In this document: positions 1 to 9,834 of the stretch, piece by piece | How positions within the stretch are numbered: the stretch's first letter is position 1 | Layout: the number at the start of each line of letters is the position of its first letter | Source: Croceibacterium_B sp963811255 | GTDB lineage: Bacteria > Pseudomonadota > Alphaproteobacteria > Sphingomonadales > Sphingomonadaceae | Direction: 5' to 3' | Assembly: GCA_963811255.1 (NCBI GenBank) | Contig: CAWEQI010000001.1 | Coordinates: forward strand, 806,001 to 870,000 | DNA: 64,000 nucleotides | Program-made: the position numbers and the translations under genes | Notes under the pieces: model-generated | What the model was told of the DNA's origin: nothing | The model's input: only the letters and a program-made list of their open reading frames with translations | Database searches by the model: none

Positions 1-270
1 GATGGCGCCCGCGGCCATGATGGCGAGGTCGGCCAGCGCCCACTCGGGGCGATTTTCGGAGACCAGCACGACGCGGTCGCCGGTCTCGATGCCGAGGCGG
101 CGGAGGGCTTCGGCCAGCAGGCAGACCCGTTCGACGGCCTCGCGCCAGCTGAGCGAGCGCCATTCTCCATAGCGCTTGGCGCTGAGGAACGGCTTCTCGC
201 CCCGCTCGTCGGCACGCTTGAGGAATAGCTCGACGAGATTGTCGCAAGCGTCGAAGTCGGCGATCTGCAC
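1..270 (-). CDS. AMP-dependent acyl-CoA synthetase/ligase, N-terminus (cut by window edge)
   Basis: The first 90 residues of an adenylate-forming ligase are visible; the rest lies before base 1. The segment reads as the start of a long-chain acyl-CoA synthetase: a region typical of the N-terminal lobe (FLSAKRYGEWRSLSWREAV) and then GDRVVLVSENRPEWALADLA, which matches the family's conserved 'GDRV.i...N..ew' block. Enzymes of this family activate carboxylic acids with ATP and CoA. The start is a GTG at 270, chosen because a strong GGAGGAGAG Shine-Dalgarno lies just upstream. It is 64 bp downstream of the gamma-glutamyltransferase gene on the same strand. Substrate cannot be inferred from this part. 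Confidence 0.75.
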   Translation of the reverse strand, partial: MQIADFDACDNLVELFLKRADERGEKPFLSAKRYGEWRSLSWREAVERVCLLAEALRRLGIETGDRVVLVSENRPEWALADLAIMAAGAI

Positions 271-333
271 GCGGTCCGCTCTCCTCCCCCAATGGAGGAT
301 TAGGGCCGCGCGACGGCGGCGGCAAGCGGGCGG

Positions 334-2121
334 CTATTCGTGGACGCCGTTGAGGTCGTTTTCGCGCCGTTCGATCTGCGTCACATGGCCGGCGACGTCC
401 ATCGCAACGCCTTCGCTGCGCGGATCGGCGGCGCCGACCCAGCGGCCGTTCACCTTCTCGATGGCGTTGGCCTTGAGCCCGAGCGGAGCGACGTGCAGGT
501 CCTCGCCGAGCGCCTGGAGTTGCGGCAGCATCTTGGCGAGATCGGTGCCCTGCTCGAGCGTGCCTTGCTTGCCGGGCGCGTAGAGCAGGCCCATGGCGAT
601 CGCGTCCTGCGCGCTCATGTGCCAGTCGATGATGCCGACCAGCGCCTTGGCCACCTGGCAGATGATCGTCGCTCCGCCGGCGGCGCCGATCGCCACCCGG
701 ACCTTGCCGTCGGGGCCGTAGACGATCGTCGGTGCCATCGAGCTGCGCGGGCGCTTGCCTCCCTCGACCCGGTTGACGGTTAGGTAACCGTCTTTGACCG
801 GCACATGATCGAAGTCGGGCATCTCGTTGTTGATCATGTAGCCGCCGACGGAAATTCCCGAGCCGAAATACCCGTTGATCGTGGTGGTCACCTCGACGAC
901 GTCGCCCGCCGCGTCGGCCACCGCCAAGTCGGTGGTGCCCTGGTCGTTCTGCGGCACTGCTTCGACTTTGGCGGGCGCGCCGGCCGGATGGCCGGGCTGA
1001 TAGGCGCCGAGCGTGTGCTGCGGATCGATTAGCGCCGAGCGTTGGGCGATGTACTTCGGATCGAGCAGGCCGGAGATGGGCACGCTGACGAAGTCGGTGT
1101 CGGCAATGTAGGCGTCGCGGTCGGCGTAGGCGAGGCGCTCGGATTCGGCGAGCAGATGCCAGGCGACCGGCGAATTGCGCCCCAGCTTCGCCATGTCGAA
1201 GCGCTCGAGCTGCTTGAGGATCATCAGCACGGTGATCCCGCCCGAAGACGGCGGACCCATCCCGCAGATGCGATAATGGCGATAAGTGCCGCAGACGGGC
1301 GGCCGCATTTTCGCCCGATAGCTCTCGATCTCGGCAGCGGTCATTTTCGAGGGGCTGACGGGGGCGGAATCGAGCGCCGCGGCGATCTGCTTCGGGTTGT
1401 CCCCTCGATAGAACGCCTCGGGCCCCTGTTGAGCGAGCTTTTCGAGCGTGGCGGCCAGTGCCGGCTGGCGCAATGTCGAGCCGATCGCTGGCGGCTCTCC
1501 GCCGGGAAGAAACACGTCCTTGGCCGCGCCGGTGAGATTGCGCCCGGCGAACTCAAGCCCATTATGCAGCCGCGGCGTCACCTTGAAGCCGTCGCGCGCG
1601 AGGCGGATCGCCGGTTCGAACAGCATGGCCCACGGCAGCTTGCCGTGGCGCTTGTGGGCCAGCGCCATCGCCGCCACGGCGCCGGGGACGCCAGCGCTCT
1701 TGCCGCCGACGAACAGCTGGCGGAACGGTAGCGGCTTGCCGTCGGGGCCGAGGAACCAGTCGGGGCCGGCGGCCTGCGGCGCGGTCTCGCGCCCGTCGAC
1801 GCTCTCGAACGCGCCGCTCTTGCCGTCGTGACGGACCCAGAACAGCCCGCCGCCGATACCCGAATTCTGCGGCTCGACCACATTTAGCGCGAGCATCGTG
1901 GCGATCGCCGCGTCGGTCGCGTCGCCGCCCTCGCGTAGGATCGCGACCCCGGCCGCCGCGGCGCGGGGGTCTGCGGCGGAGACCATGCCTGTCGCGGGCG
2001 CCGGCGAACGAACGGGCTTGCCGGCGGCCGGCGGACCGCTCGCTTCGCTGGGAGGGACGGTGGCGCAGCCCTGGAGCAGGAGCAGCGGCGCGGCGAGGAG
2101 CGTCAGGGTACGGAGCGACAT
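334..2121 (-). CDS. ggt: gamma-glutamyltransferase (lipoprotein form)
   Basis: This enzyme cleaves or transfers the gamma-glutamyl group of glutathione and related compounds in the periplasm. The protein of 595 residues starts with a lipoprotein signal (MSLRTLTLLAAPLLLLQGC), so it is probably membrane-anchored. It carries the family blocks GGLFWVRH, GKSAGVPGAVAAM, PPSSGGI and, at residue 396, the threonine of QGTTDLAVAD, the expected self-cleavage nucleophile. In the best-studied family members a His follows the TT pair; here it is Asp. The start at 2121 was preferred over a longer frame because it gives the signal peptide and begins 10 bp after the pyrD stop. The two genes are probably co-transcribed. 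Confidence 0.9.
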   Translation of the reverse strand: MSLRTLTLLAAPLLLLQGCATVPPSEASGPPAAGKPVRSPAPATGMVSAADPRAAAAGVAILREGGDATDAAIATMLALNVVEPQNSGIGGGLFWVRHDGKSGAFESVDGRETAPQAAGPDWFLGPDGKPLPFRQLFVGGKSAGVPGAVAAMALAHKRHGKLPWAMLFEPAIRLARDGFKVTPRLHNGLEFAGRNLTGAAKDVFLPGGEPPAIGSTLRQPALAATLEKLAQQGPEAFYRGDNPKQIAAALDSAPVSPSKMTAAEIESYRAKMRPPVCGTYRHYRICGMGPPSSGGITVLMILKQLERFDMAKLGRNSPVAWHLLAESERLAYADRDAYIADTDFVSVPISGLLDPKYIAQRSALIDPQHTLGAYQPGHPAGAPAKVEAVPQNDQGTTDLAVADAAGDVVEVTTTINGYFGSGISVGGYMINNEMPDFDHVPVKDGYLTVNRVEGGKRPRSSMAPTIVYGPDGKVRVAIGAAGGATIICQVAKALVGIIDWHMSAQDAIAMGLLYAPGKQGTLEQGTDLAKMLPQLQALGEDLHVAPLGLKANAIEKVNGRWVGAADPRSEGVAMDVAGHVTQIERRENDLNGVHE

Positions 2122-2131
2122 GCCGGTGCTG

Positions 2132-3199
2132 CTATTCGCTGCCGACCGCTTCGGCAACCGAGGCGAAGCCGTCGCGGCGCATCAGGGCTTCGAGGCCGCG
2201 GACGATCCGGCGGGCGATGCCGGGGCCCTCGTACACCATCGCGGTGTAGAGTTGGACCAGGCTGGCGCCGGCGCGGATGCGGGCCCATGCGTCCTCGGCG
2301 CTGGCGATGCCGCCGACGCCGACCAGCGGGATGGCGCCGCCGGTCGCCGTGCGGAAATCGCGCAGGCGCTGGAGCGCAAGGGGCTTGAGAGGCTCGCCCG
2401 AGAGGCCGCCGAGTTCGCCGGCATGGCGCGAGCGGAGCGGTGGGCGCGAGACGGTCGTGTTTCCGACGATCAGCGCGCCGAGGCGCTTGTCGATAGCGAT
2501 GCGGGCGATCGCATCGATGTCGGCCGGTTCGAGATCGGGCGCGACCTTCAGGAAGATCGGAGGACCGGCAGGCTGGGGGCCTGCCGCAGTATCCGATCTG
2601 GGCGGCCCTTCGGCTCCGCGCGCCTCCAGCACCGCGTCGAGCAGGCCGGTCAGCGCGGCTTCGTCGTGTAGCGCGCGCAGGCCGGGCGTGTTGGGGCTCG
2701 ATACATTGACGGCAAGATAGCTTGCCAGCGGGGCCAGGAGACGGCTCATCGCGGCGTAATCGGCGATCCGATCGGGCGAATCCTTGTTCGCGCCGATGTT
2801 GATGCCGACGATCCCGCGACGCTGCCGTGACGCCAGCCGGCGCATCGCGTCTTGCGCGCCGCGATTGTTGAAGCCCATGCGGTTGATCACCGCGCGGTCC
2901 TCGGCGAGGCGGAACAGCCGGGGCCGCGGATTGCCGGGCTGCGGCAGTGGGGTGATCGAGCCGACCTCGGCAAAGCCGAAGCCGAGCCCGAGCAGCGCAT
3001 CGGGCGCCTCGCCGTCCTTGTCGAACCCCGCCGCCATGCCGAGCGGGTTGGGAAAGGCCAGCCCGGCGACCTCGGTCGCTAGCGGCCCCGCCACCGGCGG
3101 CGCGGCCGCCGGAAACAGCTTCAGCGCGGTCAGCGCCAGCCCATGCGCGCGTTCGGCGTCGAGGACGAACAGCGCGGGGCGGACCAGGCGGTAGAGCAT
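2132..3199 (-). CDS. pyrD: dihydroorotate dehydrogenase (quinone), class 2
   Basis: Catalyses oxidation of dihydroorotate to orotate with quinone as acceptor, the fourth step of pyrimidine synthesis, on the inner face of the cytoplasmic membrane. The 355-residue protein begins MLYRLVRPALFVLDAERAH, the N-terminal helical membrane-association segment of class 2 enzymes. It contains NPLGMAAGFDKDGEA, the FMN/active-site block VNVSSPNTPGLR with the catalytic Ser, and GVGGIASAEDAWARI near the C-terminus. The open frame extends upstream to 3517, but that extension is low in conservation-like features and overlaps the regulatory gap, so ATG 3199 is preferred. Length fits the family. Confidence 0.95.
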   Translation of the reverse strand: MLYRLVRPALFVLDAERAHGLALTALKLFPAAAPPVAGPLATEVAGLAFPNPLGMAAGFDKDGEAPDALLGLGFGFAEVGSITPLPQPGNPRPRLFRLAEDRAVINRMGFNNRGAQDAMRRLASRQRRGIVGINIGANKDSPDRIADYAAMSRLLAPLASYLAVNVSSPNTPGLRALHDEAALTGLLDAVLEARGAEGPPRSDTAAGPQPAGPPIFLKVAPDLEPADIDAIARIAIDKRLGALIVGNTTVSRPPLRSRHAGELGGLSGEPLKPLALQRLRDFRTATGGAIPLVGVGGIASAEDAWARIRAGASLVQLYTAMVYEGPGIARRIVRGLEALMRRDGFASVAEAVGSE

Positions 3200-3286
3200 C
3201 GCCGGGGCGTATGGCAGCGCGACGCCGGACTGTCGATTGCCGCGCCGCCCGTTCATAAGTGTAACATGCATTAAGATTCGCCGGCG

Positions 3287-3324
3287 TTGTCGTTTTTCTA
3301 CAAGCCAGTTCGATAGCGCTATCG
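3287..3324 (+). promoter_or_regulatory. possible promoter with LacI-type palindromic operator
   Basis: A perfect 14-bp palindrome, CGATAGCGCTATCG, occupies 3311-3324. Its core GATAGCGCTATC resembles operators of LacI-family regulators in proteobacteria. A candidate -35 (TTGTCG, 3287-3292) lies 17 bp before TCGATA at 3310-3315, so the palindrome would cover a weak -10. It also sits 112 bp upstream of the pyrD start, so it could act on either strand. Only the palindrome is certain; promoter assignment is inference. Confidence 0.3.
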
Positions 3325-3417
3325 TAGGTGACAGGTGCGACCCGAAGGGCTGGCGCAGCGATGCGCGAGTTCTCGACTTTGCAGGGCGGCTCCGCTTGCG
3401 GCGCCGCCCTTCTTTTT
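3322..3417 (+). ncRNA. candidate small RNA with intrinsic terminator
   Basis: Between the divergent pyrD and SUF regulator genes, about 95 bases lie between a possible promoter and a clear terminator. The stretch includes a second potential stem (CGACCCGAAGGGCTGGCGC) and has no convincing coding frame with a ribosome binding site. A terminator pointing into an otherwise gene-free plus strand implies a short transcript. No known RNA family was recognised; this is an inference from architecture only. Confidence 0.25.
3384..3417 (+). terminator. intrinsic terminator
   Basis: Stem arms GGGCGGC (3384-3390) and GCCGCCC (3403-3409) are followed at once by TTCTTTTT on the plus strand, the classical GC-stem plus U-tract form. 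No annotated plus-strand gene ends here, which is the main reason for proposing a small transcript just upstream. It also insulates the downstream SUF operon. Confidence 0.6.
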
Positions 3418-3496
3418 GGCTGACGCGGTTGTGAGGGCGCGCGAACGACTCGCAACAGGCATTTTCCATTGAAATGCAAGCCACGCCGCCTAAGTG

Positions 3497-3519
3497 AATT
3501 GGAGCGAATCGCTCCAATT
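3497..3519. promoter_or_regulatory. 23-bp palindromic operator of the SUF regulator
   Basis: AATTGGAGCGA / A / TCGCTCCAATT is a perfect inverted repeat with one central base, ending 18 bp before the start codon of the Rrf2 regulator. Size, symmetry and position fit an autoregulatory Rrf2-family operator that would also control the downstream suf genes. Binding by this regulator is inferred. Confidence 0.55.
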
Positions 3520-3537
3520 AGAGGAACCCGTCCGCAC

Positions 3538-3950
3538 ATGCGCCTGTCGAGCATGGCCGATTATGCCGTCGTCACGATGAGCGCCGCCGCGCGCCATTGC
3601 GGCGGCGCGCGCGTCTCGGCGGCGGACCTGGCGGACGAGACGGGCCTGCCGTTGCCGACCGTGCACAAGGTCGTCGCTCTGCTCGGCCGGGCCGGCCTCT
3701 TGCGTTCGATCCGCGGCGGCGGCGGGGGTCTGCAGCTGGCTCGCCCGGCGGCGGCGATCACCTTGGCCGACATCGTCGAGGCGGTCGAAGGGCCGATCGC
3801 GCTGACATCTTGCGTCGAGCACGGCCGGCACGATTGCGCGCTCGAAGGCGCCTGCTGTGTCCAGCCGCACTGGGGCGTGGTCAATCAGGCGATGCGCGGG
3901 GCGCTGGCGGGCATCCCGCTCACGCAACTGGCCGCCGCAAGGGAACTGGC

Positions 3951-3954
<4 letters not shown>
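3538..3954 (+). CDS. Rrf2-family transcriptional regulator of the SUF system
   Basis: A 138-residue Rrf2/IscR-like DNA-binding protein. The winged helix-turn-helix covers roughly residues 1-65 (LADETGLPLPTVHKVVALLG, then the glycine-rich wing GGGGG). Cysteines at 92, 100, 106 and 107 lie where this family binds an iron-sulfur cluster, so it probably senses Fe-S status. ATG 3538 is chosen because it gives the normal family N-terminus (MRLSSMADYAVV) and sits just after the 23-bp palindrome at 3497-3519. Its stop overlaps the sufB start by 4 nt, so it is the first gene of the SUF operon and probably represses it when cluster-loaded. The spacing C-x7-C-x5-CC differs from classic IscR. Confidence 0.85.
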
Positions 3955-5429
<1,475 letters not shown>

Positions 5430-5433
<4 letters not shown>

Positions 5434-5645
5434 GCCTTGTTCGGTTCTTCGTGGCAGCAAGCGCGGGCGTCGTTTTCGGGGTCTGGGCGGTTTGTCTAAT
5501 TTTGGCCTTTGGAGATGGCGGCCTGCAACTCAACGGGTTCCAGCAGGGCGAGTTCGTACCGGCCTACTTTGCCATGATTTACGGTCCGCCGATCGTGGTG
5601 GCCCTCCTCAGTTACCTTGCGCTCCGGAAAAACAGACAGCTTTGA
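5430..5645 (+). CDS. small two-helix membrane protein inside the suf operon
   Basis: A 71-residue protein starting at GTG 5430, which overlaps the sufB stop (GTGA). It has two hydrophobic stretches, about residues 5-27 (FFVAASAGVVFGVWAVCLIL) and 43-64 (FAMIYGPPIVVALLSYLAL), with a short soluble loop and a basic tail (RKNRQL), so it is probably an inner-membrane protein. I do not recognise the family. Its place between sufB and sufC, translationally coupled to sufB, is unusual, because these genes normally follow each other directly. Role unknown. Confidence 0.55.
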
Positions 5646-5647
5646 TC

Positions 5648-6389
5648 ATGCTTCAAATCACTAACCTTCACGCCACCGTCGCCGGGACGCCGATCCTCAA
5701 CGGCGTCTCGCTCGCCGTGAACGCGGGCGAGGTGCATGCGATCATGGGGCCCAATGGGGCCGGCAAGTCGACGCTCGCCTATGTCCTTGGCGGGCGGCCG
5801 GGATACGAGGTGACCGAGGGCTCGGTGACCTTCGAGGGGCAGGACCTGCTGGCCCTCGAACCGCACGAGCGCGCCGCCGCCGGGCTGTTCCTCGGCTTCC
5901 AGTACCCGGTCGAGATTCCCGGGCGTGTCGAACGTGCAGTTCCTGCGCGAGGCGCTCAACGCGCAGAGGAAGGCGCGGAGGGAGGAGCCGCTGTCGGGTG
6001 GCGAGTTCCTCAAGCTGGCGCGCGAGAAGGCCTCGCTGCTCAGGTTCGACATGGAGATGCTCAAGCGCCCGGTGAACGTCGGCTTTTCGGGCGGCGAGAA
6101 GAAGCGCGCCGAGATGGTCCAGATGGGCATTCTCGACCCCGCCTTCGCGGTGCTCGACGAGACCAATTCGGGGCTCGACATCGATGCGCTGCGCGTGGTC
6201 GGCGAAGGAATCAACGCGATCATGCGCCGGCCGGACAAGGGCGTGCTGCTGATCACCCATTACCAGCGGCTGCTCGAATACGTCCGGCCCGACCGGGTGC
6301 ACGTGATGGTCAAGGGCCGGATCGTGAAGAGCGGCGGCCCCGAGCTGGCGCTCGAGCTCGAGCACGAGGGTTACGGGGCGGTAGCGTGA
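5648..6389 (+). CDS. sufC: Fe-S assembly ATPase SufC (one frameshift in this sequence)
   Basis: SufC is the ABC-type ATPase that drives SufB/SufD rearrangement during cluster assembly in the cytosol. Start ATG 5648 gives MLQITNLHATVAG. The Walker A motif is GPNGAGKST, the Q-loop region is LFLGFQYPVEIPG, the signature is FSGGEKKR, and Walker B is AVLDETNSGLDID. An extra G at about 5921 (CCCGGGCG where the frame needs CCCGGCG) breaks the frame between the Q-loop and the helical domain; downstream residues VSNVQFLREALNAQRK continue normally. The corrected length is about 246 residues, as expected. The stop overlaps the sufD GTG start. Confidence 0.9.
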
Positions 6390-7144
6390 GCGAAGTCGCG
6401 ACCCTTCGGCCCACTTCCAAGCAGGAGGAGTGGCGCTACGCCGATTTCTCGGCACTGGAGGCATTGGCGCCCGAGGCGTTCGGCGCGTGGAAAGAGATCG
6501 AGCTGGCGCCTGGCGAGTCTCGGCGCAAGTGCCTGGTGCTCAATGGCGCCGGGCCCGAGCTGCACCGGGTGCGGCTGACGGTCGGTGAAGGCGCGCGGGC
6601 GGAGCTGTTCGCGGTCAACGCCGGCGGCGATTACTGCCGGCTCGAGGTGGTCGTCACGCTGGCGCGCGGCGCGCATTTCGAGTTCGGCGGGGTGACCATC
6701 GGCGGCGGCGAGGCCACCCGCGAATTCGTCACCCGCGTCGAGCACGCCGAGCCCGAGGCGACCAGCCGCCAGGTGGTGCGCAGCGTTCATTGGGGCGGCG
6801 CGACGGGCAATTTCCTCGGCCGGATCGACGTCGCGCGCGATGCCCAGAAGACCGACGCGGCGCAGGACTTCAAGGGGCTGCTGCTGGAGCGCGGCGCCTC
6901 GGCGAACGCCAAGCCCGAGCTGGAAATCTACGCCGACGACGTCAAGTGCGCCCACGGCGCGGCGATCGGCGAGATGGACGAGGACGAGCGCTTCTACATG
7001 GCCGCGCGCGGGCTTCCGCCCGAGGTCGCCCGCAAGCTGCTGGTCCGCGCGTTCGTCGCCGATGCCTTCGCGGCGCTTGAGGACGAGGGCGAGCAGGAAA
7101 CGATGCTCGAAGCCGCGCTCAAGGTGCTGGGGGAGGCGGTATGA
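6386..7144 (+). CDS. sufD: Fe-S assembly protein SufD (short form)
   Basis: SufD pairs with SufB in the SufBC2D scaffold and helps iron entry. The 252-residue protein begins at GTG 6386 (overlapping the sufC stop) and keeps the beta-helix core signature of the SufBD family: GRIDVARDAQKTDAAQDFKG, KPELEIYADDVKCAHGAAIG and MAARGLPPEVARKLLVRAFV. The conserved terminal His is present in CAHG. It is much shorter than the roughly 420-residue SufD of enterobacteria, lacking most of the N-terminal helical part, which is my recollection of the sphingomonad form. Stop overlaps the sufS start by 4 nt. Confidence 0.88.
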   Translation: MSEVATLRPTSKQEEWRYADFSALEALAPEAFGAWKEIELAPGESRRKCLVLNGAGPELHRVRLTVGEGARAELFAVNAGGDYCRLEVVVTLARGAHFEFGGVTIGGGEATREFVTRVEHAEPEATSRQVVRSVHWGGATGNFLGRIDVARDAQKTDAAQDFKGLLLERGASANAKPELEIYADDVKCAHGAAIGEMDEDERFYMAARGLPPEVARKLLVRAFVADAFAALEDEGEQETMLEAALKVLGEAV

Positions 7145-8328
7145 GCACCGTTGCCGCCATGACCCGCAAAGCGGACTTCCCCGGCCTCGTCACCGCCGAA
7201 GGCAAGCCGTGGCATTACCTCGACAGCGCCGCCACCGCCCAGAAGCCGCAAGCGGTGATCGATGCCGTCGGCAAGGCGATCGGCGCCGATTACGCCACCG
7301 TCCACCGCGGCGTGTACACCCGCTCGGCCGAGATGACGCTCGGTTACGAGGCGGCGCGGCGGCGGGTGGCGGCGTTTATCGGCGGGCGCGAGGACGAGGT
7401 GGTGTTCACCCGCGGGGCGACCGAGGCGATCAACCTGGTCGCCTACTCCTATCCCGAGAAGGGGCGCGTGCTGCTGTCGACGCTCGAGCACCATTCGAAC
7501 ATCGTGCCCTGGCAGCTCGCCGGATGGCCCATCGACGTCTGTCCGCTGACCGATGACGGCCGGATCGACCTCGATGCCGCCGAGCGGATGCTGACGCCGG
7601 AGCACACGATGGTCGCCTTCGCGCATGTGTCGAACGTGCTCGGCTCGGTGCTCGACGCGCGCCGGGCTGCCGACCTCGCGCATTCGGTCGGCGCCAAGCT
7701 CCTGCTCGACGGATGCCAGGCGGTGCCGCGGATGGCGGTCGACGTCGCCGCGCTCGATTGCGACTTCTATGCCTTTTCCGGTCACAAGCTCTATGGTCCG
7801 ACGGGGATCGGCGCGCTGTGGGGACGGCACGAGCTGCTCGACGCCATGCCCCCCTGGCAGGGCGGCGGGGCGATGATCGACCGCGTGACGTTCGAGAAGA
7901 CCACCTTCGCGCCCCCGCCGCAGCGGTTCGAGGCCGGCACCCCGGCGATCGTCGAGGCGATCGGGCTCGGCGCGGCGTGCGATTACGTCGCCGCCATCGG
8001 GCTTGACGCCATTCAGGCGCACGAGGCGCGGCTGGTGGCGCAAACCCGCGAAGCCTTGCGCGGCATGAACGACGTCACCCTGTTCGGCCCCGACGACAGC
8101 GCCGGAATCGTCAGTTTCGCCATCCGCGGGGTTCACCCGCACGATCTTGGCACCATATTGGACGAGGAGGACGTCGCCATTCGCGCCGGGCACCACTGCG
8201 CGCAGCCGCTGATGGAGCACCTAGGCGTGGACGCCACCGCCCGCGCCAGCTTCGGGCTTTACAGCGACGAGGACGACATCGCCGCGTTGCTGCGCGGGAT
8301 CGACAGGACCAAGAGGATTTTCGGATGA
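7141..8328 (+). CDS. sufS: cysteine desulfurase SufS
   Basis: A class V aminotransferase-fold, PLP-dependent enzyme that removes sulfur from cysteine and hands it to the SUF scaffold. The 395-residue sequence shows the early YLDSAATAQKP block, TRGATEAINLVAYS, the PLP lysine K216 in FSGHKLYGPTGIG, and the persulfide cysteine C353 in RAGHHCAQPLMEHLG, all typical of group II (SufS) desulfurases. It overlaps sufD and the next gene by 4 nt each. No SufE is seen in the operon; either it lies elsewhere or a neighbour replaces it. Confidence 0.95.
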   Translation: MSTVAAMTRKADFPGLVTAEGKPWHYLDSAATAQKPQAVIDAVGKAIGADYATVHRGVYTRSAEMTLGYEAARRRVAAFIGGREDEVVFTRGATEAINLVAYSYPEKGRVLLSTLEHHSNIVPWQLAGWPIDVCPLTDDGRIDLDAAERMLTPEHTMVAFAHVSNVLGSVLDARRAADLAHSVGAKLLLDGCQAVPRMAVDVAALDCDFYAFSGHKLYGPTGIGALWGRHELLDAMPPWQGGGAMIDRVTFEKTTFAPPPQRFEAGTPAIVEAIGLGAACDYVAAIGLDAIQAHEARLVAQTREALRGMNDVTLFGPDDSAGIVSFAIRGVHPHDLGTILDEEDVAIRAGHHCAQPLMEHLGVDATARASFGLYSDEDDIAALLRGIDRTKRIFG

Positions 8329-8807
8329 ACGAGGAAGGCAAGCCCTTCACCGTCGAGGAAGTGGGCGGCGTCACGCCGCCGCCGCGGGCGCGGGTCGATG
8401 ACGCCGTCGAGGAGAGCGCGGGCGAGAAGCTCGAGCGCAAGAAGGATTACCTCGAAGGCTTCCTCGCCCAGCAGCCTTCGGCCACATCGCTGGGCGAACC
8501 CGGCGGCGATCTGTACGAGCGGGTGATCGACGCGCTGCGCGAGATCTACGACCCGGAAATCCCGGTCAACATCTACGACCTCGGGTTGATCTATGGCGTC
8601 GACGTCACCGACGAGGGTGACGTCGCCATCACAATGACGCTGACTACCCCGCATTGTCCGGTCGCCGAATCGATGCCCGGCGAAGTCGAGATGCGCGCCT
8701 GTGCGGTGCCCGGCGTGCGCGATGCCGAGGTCAACTTGGTGTGGGACCCGCCGTGGGGGCCCAACCTGATGAGCGACGAAGCGCGGCTCGAACTGGGAAT
8801 GCTGTGA
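8325..8807 (+). CDS. sufT: SUF system assembly protein SufT (MIP18/DUF59 family)
   Basis: A 160-residue protein with an N-terminal extension of about 60 residues rich in acidic and polar residues, then a MIP18-like domain: RVIDALREIYDPEIPVNIYD, IYGVDVTDEGDVAITMTLTT, and PHCPVAESMPGEVE with the family's conserved cysteine. Proteins of this kind help mature or deliver Fe-S clusters to client enzymes. Placement directly after sufS, with 4-nt overlaps on both sides, supports the SufT assignment. Confidence 0.88.
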   Translation: MNEEGKPFTVEEVGGVTPPPRARVDDAVEESAGEKLERKKDYLEGFLAQQPSATSLGEPGGDLYERVIDALREIYDPEIPVNIYDLGLIYGVDVTDEGDVAITMTLTTPHCPVAESMPGEVEMRACAVPGVRDAEVNLVWDPPWGPNLMSDEARLELGML

Positions 8808-9304
8808 GCACGCTCGCCCCGGAACTGACGGTCGAGGTGGCCGATTACGGCGATGCGCTCGACGCGGCGGACCTGCTGCTGCTGCTCGGCGCCTATGCCC
8901 GCGATCCGATGGGCGGCGGCGCGCCGCTGAGCGAGGACGTGCGCGAGCGTCTGGTGCCGGCGCTGGCCGAGCACCCCGGCGCGTTCTCGCTAATCGCCCG
9001 AATCGACGGCCGGCCTGCGGGTCTCGCCAATTGCTTCACCGGCTTTTCGACTTTCGCCGCGCGACCGCTGGTCAACGTCCATGACCTCGTCGTTCTCCCC
9101 GACCAGCGCGGCCGGGGCATCGGCAAGGCGTTGTTCGCGGGCGTCGAAGCCGAGGCCGCCCGGCGCGGCGCGTGCAAGGTCACGCTCGAGGTGCTGAGCG
9201 GCAACCAACCGGCGCAGGCACTCTACCGTTCGCTCGGCTACGCCAACTACGCCCTTGATCCCGGCGCTGGGACTGCCCAGTTCTGGGAGAAGAAACTGGC
9301 ATGA
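8804..9304 (+). CDS. GNAT-family N-acetyltransferase in the suf operon
   Basis: A 166-residue acetyltransferase starting at GTG 8804, which overlaps the sufT stop. The acetyl-CoA binding motif A is clear: VHDLVVLPDQRGRGIGKALF, with the Q/RxxGxG/A loop, followed by ALYRSLGYANY, the motif B tail. The acceptor substrate is not evident. It is embedded between sufT and sufA with overlaps at both ends, so it is expressed with the SUF genes; whether it acts in Fe-S metabolism or is a passenger cannot be told from sequence. Confidence 0.8.
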   Translation: MSTLAPELTVEVADYGDALDAADLLLLLGAYARDPMGGGAPLSEDVRERLVPALAEHPGAFSLIARIDGRPAGLANCFTGFSTFAARPLVNVHDLVVLPDQRGRGIGKALFAGVEAEAARRGACKVTLEVLSGNQPAQALYRSLGYANYALDPGAGTAQFWEKKLA

Positions 9305-9657
9305 CCGAAACCACACTCCGCCAACGCCCCGCCGCCGTGGCGCTGACGCCCGCCGCCGAGGCGCGCGTCGCCGAGCTGATGGCCAAGGCGCCCGAAGGCG
9401 CGGTCGGCGTCAAGCTGTCGACCCCGCGGCGCGGCTGCTCCGGCCTCGCCTATTCGGTCGATTACGTGACCGAGGAAGCTCCGTTCGACGAAAAGATCGT
9501 CACCCCCGGCGGCACGTTCTACATCGACGGCGCCAGCGTGCTCTATCTCGTCGGCAGCACGATGGACTGGAAAGTCGACGACTTCGCCGCCGGGTTCGTG
9601 TTCGACAACCCCAACGCCAAGGGCGCCTGTGGCTGCGGCGAGAGTTTCACGGTATGA
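9301..9657 (+). CDS. sufA: A-type Fe-S carrier SufA (HesB/IscA family)
   Basis: A 118-residue A-type carrier that receives clusters from the SUF scaffold and passes them to apo-proteins. The three ligand cysteines are present: C46 in RRGCSGLAYSV and C110 and C112 in GACGCGESF near the C-terminus. It closes the SUF operon; its ATG overlaps the stop of the preceding GNAT gene by 4 nt. Confidence 0.92.
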   Translation: MTETTLRQRPAAVALTPAAEARVAELMAKAPEGAVGVKLSTPRRGCSGLAYSVDYVTEEAPFDEKIVTPGGTFYIDGASVLYLVGSTMDWKVDDFAAGFVFDNPNAKGACGCGESFTV

Positions 9658-9663
9658 AGACAG

Positions 9664-9834
9664 ATGAGCGGGCTGGAAAGTCTTCGCAGATTGGCAATGG
9701 CGCGGCGCCGGATACGCGATAAGGCGCCCTTCGGCCGTAAACGCAAGCCGCCCGAGGCAGGCGTGCCCGTGCCGGCGGTTCCGCCGCGCGGGCCCGTGCC
9801 ACTCGAAGGCGGAGCCGAAGCCCCGCTCGACTGA
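9664..9834 (+). CDS. small basic proline-rich hypothetical protein
   Basis: A possible 56-residue protein (MSGLESLRRLAMARRRIRDK...) starting 6 nt after the sufA stop and ending at TGA 9832-9834. It is arginine-rich at the N-terminus and proline-rich at the C-terminus, with no recognisable domain. Close spacing to sufA is the main support; composition is also what random GC-rich frames give, so confidence is limited. Confidence 0.4.
   Translation: MSGLESLRRLAMARRRIRDKAPFGRKRKPPEAGVPVPAVPPRGPVPLEGGAEAPLD

Noticed and set aside
3237..3434. 65-residue frame in the pyrD-SUF gap
   Set aside because: Basic, low-information sequence without ribosome binding site, and it runs through the terminator at 3384-3417.
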